Origin: Gracilariopsis chorda
Lineage: Eukaryota > Rhodophyta > Florideophyceae > Gracilariales > Gracilariaceae
Assembly (NCBI GenBank): GCA_003194525.1
Contig: NBIV01000042.1
Span: 186,001 to 250,000, forward strand
DNA length: 64,000 bases
Reading direction: 5' to 3'
Position 1 is the stretch's first letter, and every line of letters begins with the position of its first letter. The notes beneath the pieces are model-generated. The model ran no database searches and had not been told where the DNA came from. It worked only from the letters and a program-made list of their open reading frames with translations. Position numbers and translations under genes: made by a program. This document shows positions 57,295 to 64,000 of this stretch, piece after piece.

Positions 57295-58332
57295 TCACCT
57301 TCAGACGTCTGGCACATACATGCCACCACAGAAAGCCTTATGATGTTTATATTTTCTCGCCATACAATACTGCCTTTCGAAACGAGGTAAACAAGTGCAT
57401 ATAGTTGTCAAAAACGAAACCAAGAATGACGTTTGTACCGCATTCAAACATCTCCTAAACGCCTACAAACAAGCCCTAAGCTATCAGGATATATCTAGTG
57501 GATTTCAAGCATCGGTCATCTTTGACAAACTAAATGATGGAATCAAATCTGTTGCTATCAAACTCACATAAATTATCAATTTGGAGAAAGCAGAATCTTA
57601 GAAAGCCGCTCCTAAGGCATACATGGTCTTGTACCGTCTTTCACCACTTCTGTCACCTTATTGCGCAGTGATGGAGATTTGTTATTATATGGAACTTTGA
57701 ATACAACAAGTGTATTGCTGTTGTCAGCATAGAGGGTACTTATGGCATTAAGAGAGGGCAAAGAGGATCGAAAGAAGGTTTAGCGGGACAGACCGAAGCG
57801 GGCCGTGCAAGCGGAGGCTAATAGTTTGACAAAACAGCGAGAGCTCGCCCCTAAGCAGATAAGACGGGCTCTAGCTGAAAAATAAAAATCCGTTCATGTT
57901 GCTTGGCTTGCACTTGACAGTGATCGAGCCAAGGGTGTTGTTTCGTGTAGCAAACCGGACAGGTCTTCGCCACACTGCATGGCTACCCGCACGGTCTAGC
58001 GACGGGGTCACTTCGAACTGACATTTTATCTAATTTCTTTTGAGCGAAGTCACGGTACTTCTGACTCGTTATTTGTTTATCATTGAGTTCGGTAGGGATA
58101 CTGAAAATATTAAATATCGTGCCGACATGGCTATCCACATAAATCTAATGCTGTCAGTTCGGCATATGTAACCTTGGCACCATTGAATGTACTTGATGAG
58201 CAGTGGTTTTCTCATGGCTCTGTGAGCAGTGCTATGACTTAAAGGAGCGGGCTATTCTGACCAGTGTATGCGTTACACTGTTTCAAGTGCATCAGTCCAG
58301 TGAACGAGCGTTACAGATGTTTCTCTTCAATC
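57295..58332. other. Right flank of the nest; possible gag piece
   Basis: A short frame at about 57398-57570 reads NDVCTAFKHLLNAYKQALSY and could be coding, but matches no family I know. The rest is unassigned. It should join 41264 in the pre-insertion state. Confidence 0.35.
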
Positions 58333-59256
58333 ATGGACAAGCTATACGATCTGTACCATAACTCACTCAGTAAACACGAGACGGCGAGCAGTTTTTCATC
58401 TTATAACGTTTTCATAACGTACTCTGGTTTTCAAGCCACTATTCCTACTTGGAAAGTGTCACGTTGCGCTCTCCGCGCGATGGTACTAGGAGCAGCATTC
58501 GGAAATCAAGCTATATCGAACTCTTATTCTCATCCTCTCTTTGTTGCTTTTAACATAGACAATTCACTTCATCCTCATGATAATTCAACCCTTGCAGCTT
58601 CCGCTGCACCATCAGTAGTCCAAACTGTAGCTTCGAAGCCTCTAGGCTCGGCACCTAATGATATTGCCACAGCAGTCTCACCAGACATACTGCAATTTGT
58701 CCCGTCCACCCTACCAGCACATCCTGCACAAGCTGAGTTTTTTGAAGCATTTCGGAAAGTATTAGACCACTACTCTGCCTTAGTTAACAGACTACCATTT
58801 CTGGAAGAACTTCAGCAAGACCTCTCTATCGAATGGTTTACGCACAGATCAAATATCCATCACGCCTTGGTAAAAGAATTCACAGAAATTGGTATTATCC
58901 TTCGATCTTTTGCAGCAAGACATCGTAAGTCCAACGCAATCCGCCTGTCCAACAATATACGGAACAGCAGCGATTACTGGTATGATCGACATGCTGTGGT
59001 ACCTATAATCTTTTACGGGCCATCCGCAGATCCTTCAAAGATAATCTGTGTTTCCGCACCAATGTTCGATGCCCGTGCAGCAGCACAGGTTCCTATTCTT
59101 CAGCCCCATTCTTCCACTCCGGCCCCTTTTTCAGCCAACAGGCTCTTAATTAGAGCAAAAAACCCTTCAAATACCCCTGAAATCTCATCAAACGCTCAGA
59201 TTTCGGCCAACAACTCTCTAAACTGCCAGGCAACGCTCTCATCGCACCGTCGCTGA
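58333..59256 (+). pseudogene. Gag-like region of a decayed copia (copia-R)
   Basis: About 308 codons open from ATG 58333 (MDKLYDLYHNSLSKHETASS). Middle part is serine/alanine/proline-rich, then helical (AEFFEAFRKVLDHYSALVN, FLEELQQDLSIEW) and a proline/serine-rich end. No known domain. Assigned to the copia only because protease and integrase follow in order on the same strand. It could instead be an unrelated gene. Confidence 0.4.
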
Positions 59257-60713
59257 AATGTGTAGTGCGAATTAAAATCGCCTAGTGCTTAATCCCAAAA
59301 ACATTTCGCAACTGGATCGGTCAGGACCCTCTCCTTCAGGATACGCAGAACCATCCTCCGTTCCGCGGTTCTTGTAATCTGCATTTCGTAGCTTCAGGTC
59401 AGCACTCGCTCTCGCAAAGTGTTACTAGTGTTCCTGTCCAAAAGAATCTACCAGTATCCACGAATACTGTGTTAGCATCTGATTTGTGGGAGATATTTCA
59501 GTTCTACGGAGTAATCAAGCTCAGGAATGCTTTCTCATCTGCCCCTTCTGAGGAAAAACAAGAATTAGTGGACACGTTGAGGACTCCTGGCCAAAGAAGT
59601 TGAAAAACAACGAAGAAATGTTTGGAATATTTGAAGTAGAGAAAGCTGAAGCTCTAAACCTCAAAACAATATGTTAACGAAAGACGCTTGCGTCTTTTTA
59701 GAAGACCATGTCAAAAAAAAACCTTCATGGCTACGACCAGGCTACCACAGCAATAGCCATCCGATTCAATGGTGAAATCACTAAAGAAAGATTTGTATCC
59801 ACAATCGCCCCCTTGCAATTGTAACATTGTATTAGTATGGGAGAGTTCCTAAATGATGGATTCGCTGCACATACCTCACGTATTGGGGATCTCTCTCCTC
59901 AAGCTATTTGCAGATTTCAACGAGGATTAAAACGAGAGGCAAGTTCTCGCTCGCGCAGTCTACGACCAGACATGGCCGCTTCAAACTCTCTATCGAATGG
60001 AGGCCGAACTTTCAGATTTATCTCTCTTGCCATCTGCCCTTGCGTCCAAGCTACACAACCATTTTGAGAGTTCACGGCGCAGATGAAACGCTCCCCAACA
60101 ACTCCGCTCCTAAGAGGCGTTCTACACCAAGCCCAGATACGGACGCCATGGCTACCAATAATACTTCAAACAACCTGAGTAAGCCACACTGCCCCACAGA
60201 CGCATCTTGTCATCATCATGCCCGCAGTTCTAAGCGCAGGACCACCTCGGCGACGTTCATTCAAATCTGTTTCCTCCGCTGGAGCTACCTGGATCACACT
60301 ATACGAGACTGTCTGCAGAAGAATCGTGACTTCATTCAGTCACTTTATCTGCGACACATTAACTATAGGGCCACCTATTCCTCAACATACAGTTTCTTAT
60401 CGAAGACGCTATGGAAATAACTCAGGTGAGCGATGTCAGCGACGCAGTATTCAACTTCTCAGAGTTCCTCAACAAGGAGTCCATGGCTCCGCCTGCTGAT
60501 CTCACGGCTGAACCAAATCCTCCAGACGACTCGACAACTACTGAAACAATGCCGTATAACAGCTCGGTTCCAATCATGCATCTTCAAGAGCTGAACTGCA
60601 GTGCCGAACATGTAGCGAGTGGTGCAAGTGGTCCGGCAAGTCAGGTTTTCTATATGGCAGCAAAAAAAGCTGATTGCCTCCCTCCAGGAGGCTAACTGAA
60701 CAGAATCCAGCCT
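59257..60713 (+). pseudogene. Further gag-like pieces of copia-R
   Basis: Broken frames: LASDLWEIFQFYGVIKLRN at about 59468-59525, IGDLSPQAICRFQRGLKRE at about 59882-59940, and 60411-60695 rich in acidic and serine/threonine residues (TAEPNPPDDSTTTETMP). Layout suits the gag of a copia element whose reading frame has been destroyed. No zinc knuckle recognised. Confidence 0.4.
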
Positions 60714-61502
60714 TTGATACCCCGTTACTCACGCCACTTCTCGATCCAACGCCTCCGGAAATACCTCACGACAACTCTCCACTGGCTATCCCCGATACCT
60801 CACATCCTCAACCTTCTTAATTGTGGATGTTTATCGAATAACAGTTCTCAACCACTCGACCCACATGTCCAGAAAACGCTCCTCCAACGCTCTAGAAATT
60901 TACTTGATATCAGGAAATTCGAATTACGAGCAATACGAGCAATACGAGCAATCGGCATGTATCTGACTCGGGGCCTCCCGCGCGAATCATCACTAAAACA
61001 GATTCCAGATATCCATGTTGCTGCTTCCGATAATATTGATCATGATCTATTATCTACATTACTGGGTGCTTTAATTGCTTCAGGCGCATCACGAAGCGTC
61101 ATTGGCCGTACGCAACTGGACCAATTATCTCAACAACTTGTCCATACTTTTCCATTCCAAAAAGACAAAATCATATTCACTTTCGACGATGGATCTCAGC
61201 GTGCCCTTCTTTTGGTCTCTCTCTTATGTCCGACCACTCACAAAACTTCTGTTAGAATACCTGCACACGTGGTAAACGCCAATACTTTCTTTCTCCCCGC
61301 ATTGGACGCGTGCCCCAGATATCATATGGTCTTGGACACACACAAGCGCAATATCCATAGTAAGAACGACGAATGGGCAAAGCTCCTTGTAAATTTGCAC
61401 GGCCACCTCTTTCAGACATGGAACATTAAGAATCTTAAGCATTCACGGTCCCATATTGCTTACGATACATGTGCTAAGCCATATATCTTATCGGAACTAT
61501 AG
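60714..61502 (+). pseudogene. Copia-R aspartic protease
   Basis: 262-codon open frame. From residue about 117: ALIASGASRSVIGRTQLDQL, the retropepsin active site with D replaced by A (ALIASGA for ALIDSGA), then FTFDDGSQRALLLVSLLCP (flap region), NTFFLPALDAC, YHMVLDTHKRNIHSKND and GHLFQTW. This order is that of the protease in fungal/oomycete-type copia. The catalytic change means it was inactive even though the frame is open. A triplicated RAI (ATACGAGCA repeat, about 60931-60955) lies near its start. Confidence 0.72.
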
Positions 61503-62612
61503 AAGATACCCTACGACGTTTCACATTCCTCGTGCAAGAAGCTCCATCAATTCATCTGCAGAGCTCAATGAGATTAGCTTTCCCCCGGTCCTCTTGCGAT
61601 TCTGGAAGTTATTGGAACTGCCAGCAGAATTTTTACCACGTTCTCTACCAAGCTGCATCAGTTCCACGTCATTCTTCTCGAGTACTGCATTATCTTTAAT
61701 CAAGAAGTAGCTCTGAGCTTATATTGATTGTATGAAAAAGAGGTTCCCCACGTTGTTGGCATCGATACTGGCGCTTCCAATGCTATTTTTCTACCTGATA
61801 AATCGATTTCCAAGGAATGTACTGCTTCAAAGCTTTATTAGTTGATTCAATACATTATGAATCTCAATTATCTCATATCTGATCCCGGTTCCACCTTTTC
61901 ACTCCAACACTAGGACAAATGTACCATTGGAAAATGGTTGGATTCCAAATTGAGTGCTGTAGTATTTCATACCGCCTTGGTTTTTGGTGAACGCTACTAC
62001 GTCCCTCTCCGCTGCTTTTATAAACACATCCGACATGATTCACCGGATCCAACTCGTTCTCTCTTCCTCCGTCTTGCTGTGAAGGCAATGAATGGTACCA
62101 GCGTTTCCGAATGTTTCGTCCCCTCTCTTCTCGTTTTTGCCTCTCTCCCGAGGTTTAATGCTATCAACTCTGACCTACATAACCAGCAGATTCACCTCCG
62201 CGCTTTTGAAGCTGGGCTAACCGCATAGGCCTCCATTATGATTCGCTTGCGCATCCATTACCACTTGCAATTTCGACTCCTCTCAGATTCCCTCTATGTC
62301 TTTACCCCCAGTGGCAAAGCTCACCGCTACCGCGAATGAGAAAAACGTTTTTTTGGCCCTCTAGCCAATTGTCAGGGTGAACATAAGAGGTAGGCGTCAA
62401 TAACACTGACCGCCTCGTTCATTAGAATATACGTCCCTGTATCCCATTCTGCATCTTCAGAAATTGTCATACTGCCGACGCACTCTGATTTTATTCTATT
62501 GAATGGTCCACGAAACGCTGACTTCTGCTTCCTACCCGTGAAGAAGAAAGAGATTCAAGAATTATACAAGAAAGAGACTTGGAAGGTAGTGAGCAGTGAA
62601 CAAGTTCCTTAC
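61503..62612 (+). pseudogene. Copia-R integrase and start of RT (decayed)
   Basis: Frame-shifting fragments. 61530-61700 gives KKLHQFICRAQ and LAILEVIGTASRIFTTFSTK (zinc-binding part), and about 61730-61800 gives VVGIDTGASNAIFLPDKS. 61938-62228 gives FGERYYVPLRCFYKHIRHD, AVKAMNGTSVSECFVPSLLV and NQQIHLRAFEAG (integrase end, alignable with the first residues of the 36551 copia). 62535-62612 gives KKKEIQELYKKETWKVVSSE (start of RT), where gypsy-R interrupts it. Same copia type as 36551-38601, much older. Confidence 0.7.
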
Positions 62613-63045
62613 TGTTGTTTACTCGTACTCACTCTCGACACGTCTTCGTGGACTGGGTTCAGATTCAAAATAGTTTTAGTAATTCATGCCGCTTTGTCAC
62701 GCATATGCGATACAAAACGATGACGATGTAGTACTATTTCGAGACCTCAGGTCCAACTGTGTTTCTGCTTTGCTGTATGAGCCGCTATCGTACGCATATG
62801 CGAATTTATTGCATGTCTCTCGTTCATCCCTACTACTGCTACGGTTACTCATTTTCCTTTTGGGCACTACAAATAAACGCTTTCAGCTACAAAGCTGAGA
62901 GCAACCTCGAAGAGCATCGCAGACGAACCTGCTCTAGAGGTGTGCCCTTTTCTCTAGTACCCCAGTCCAACACCTTCAAGTCACAACAATTTCCCATTCG
63001 TCTTTATTTTCCTTCCCACAGCAGGTAGCTCAGACCCCAACAACA
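62613..63045 (+). repeat. Gypsy-R 5' LTR (433 bp)
   Basis: TGTTGTTTACTCGTACTC to CAGACCCCAACAACA. Same TGTTGT...ACAACA ends as gypsy-N, but internal sequence strongly diverged. Inserted in copia-R, with putative 5' target copy CTTAC (62608-62612). The right end of the element is outside the window. Confidence 0.75.
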
Positions 63046-63065
63046 AAGCGCTTTGCTCGAAGAGC
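63046..63065 (+). promoter_or_regulatory. Conserved post-LTR sequence, presumed primer site
   Basis: AAGCGCTTTGCTCGAAGAGC, ending in a perfect GCTC/GAGC hairpin with a GAA loop. Counterpart of 42586-42607. Confidence 0.6.
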
Positions 63066-63104
63066 CTGGGTAGTTTGGTTCACTTGCCGTGGAACCAGTC
63101 AAAT

Positions 63105-64000
63105 ATGGCGTCTTCAAACTAGGGTGTTGTCTCTGTGATACAACCTCCAACCCTCACATCCGTCGATCAACCGTCATTGATCCAGTTTGAGACCGCGTAT
63201 TCTGCATACTGCGCCAAGATTGATGACGTTAATAAGGATCGAGAAGAAAATGCCAAGCTTTCGCCAGCATCTGTAAAAGATTGTATCAGGGCATCAACGC
63301 TTCATGTGCTATGTATGATGGGAGAAATTCCGGGAATCACAGCAGTTGAAGAGGCCACTGTAGAGAATATCCAGGATTGGTTTAATGCTGAATAAAGCTC
63401 TGCATCTAAAGACTTGTCAGAACGTATTGAGGCATCGTTAAGGTCTGCAACGTTCGTGCCCGACAAAGGCAATCCAGCCGGTAGAGTAGCTAACTTTATC
63501 ATCGATTTGATAACTGCCTTGGATCAGAACAACGCTTCCGAAGTACTTCAAGACATGGACATGGCAAGAAATTCATAGACCGCCTAGTCCGAAAGTTCCA
63601 GCCAGATTTCTTGCAGGAACGAATTTGGATGCTTCGTATGGGCTGGAAGAAGAAGCAACTCGAGAGTATTAAGCTGTTTAAGGACAAGATCGCCAATATC
63701 GCTCTCGAGATGTCGCTAACAGAAACGGCTCGGGCATGTCTTAATCCTCGTAAGAACAGGTAACCTTGCGATCATGAAAGTCGTAGCGGAAATAAGTCTA
63801 GGTCAGAACACGACACCGGGTCTTTGTTGTCTGACAAGAAGAAAGCTACACGAGCTGGAGTCAAGCGGAAAATGGCCGAATTAACAGAACGTTGTTTGAA
63901 GGAGAAATGCGATGGTATCAACCGTCTAAAAGATTGCCCTGTAACACCAGCGGAAGTTAAAAAAGAATTGTTCTAAAAACTCTTCAAGAACAAGAACACG
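63105..64000 (+). pseudogene. Gypsy-R gag, runs off the window
   Basis: ATG 63105. Aligns with gypsy-N gag from the first residues (VVSVIQPPTLTSVDQPSLIQ versus VVAVIQPLQLKSVDQPALIE), through VEEATVENIQDWF, ITALDQNNASEVLQDMD, to the knuckle-like CLKEKCDGINRLKDC at about 63895-63940, where the histidine is asparagine. Early TAG at 63120-63122 sits where gypsy-N has tyrosine. Stop at 63393-63395, a frameshift near 63570 and later stops. Non-functional. Pol would lie beyond 64000. Confidence 0.87.

Overview
This window looks like nuclear DNA of a eukaryote in which nearly everything is transposable elements (TEs), complete, nested or decayed. I found no bacterial operon structure, no rRNA or tRNA gene and no clear single-copy host gene. 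The mix is Ty3/gypsy elements with a chromodomain-like tail and integrase wording typical of oomycete-type elements, fungal-type and plant-type Ty1/copia, a Plavaka-like (KDZ) transposase, piggyBac-like and hAT-like (DUF659) transposases, and a non-LTR LINE. This fits an oomycete, fungus or alga with a TE-rich genome. The sequence alone does not let me name the organism.

Layout. 0-2.1 kb: a decayed gypsy pol. 3-5.2 kb: tandem and inverted repeats, including two 471-bp units packed with hairpins. 5.2-10 kb: nothing recognisable. 10-12.1 kb: a hAT relic and a copia 3' end with a probable LTR. 12.15-17.0 kb: an unrecognised gene of about 545 codons (one frameshift, one stop) facing a Plavaka-like transposase reading frame (three stops). 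17.35-22.7 kb: LINE copy A. 22.7-28.4 kb: two piggyBac-like elements joined at a single shared CTAG. 29.2-32.6 kb: a relic of the unrecognised gene's N-terminus, then LINE copy B. 32.6-36.55 kb: a truncated minus-strand gypsy. 36.55-38.6 kb: a 5'-truncated copia pol. 39.0-39.8 kb: a gypsy 3' end with its LTR. 41.27-57.29 kb: a three-deep nest. 57.3-62.6 kb: a decayed copia, cut by another gypsy whose 5' LTR and gag run off the window.

The nest can be resolved to the base. The innermost gypsy-N (42178-47689, 408-bp LTRs, TSD ACATT) sits in the gag of chromovirus-P (41282-52085, TSD CTGAT). P sits 12 bp inside the LTR of the oppositely oriented chromovirus-M (41270-57289, TSD CATTG/CATCG). N and P keep intact catalytic residues and are interrupted by very few lesions, so they are recent. 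M and the outer copia are old.

The most interesting items are the piggyBac-like pair, whose ends imply CTAG rather than TTAA target duplication; the unrecognised multi-copy gene beside the Plavaka-like transposase; the hairpin-rich 471-bp repeat; and a conserved sequence just after the LTRs of one gypsy family that does not look like a normal tRNA primer site.
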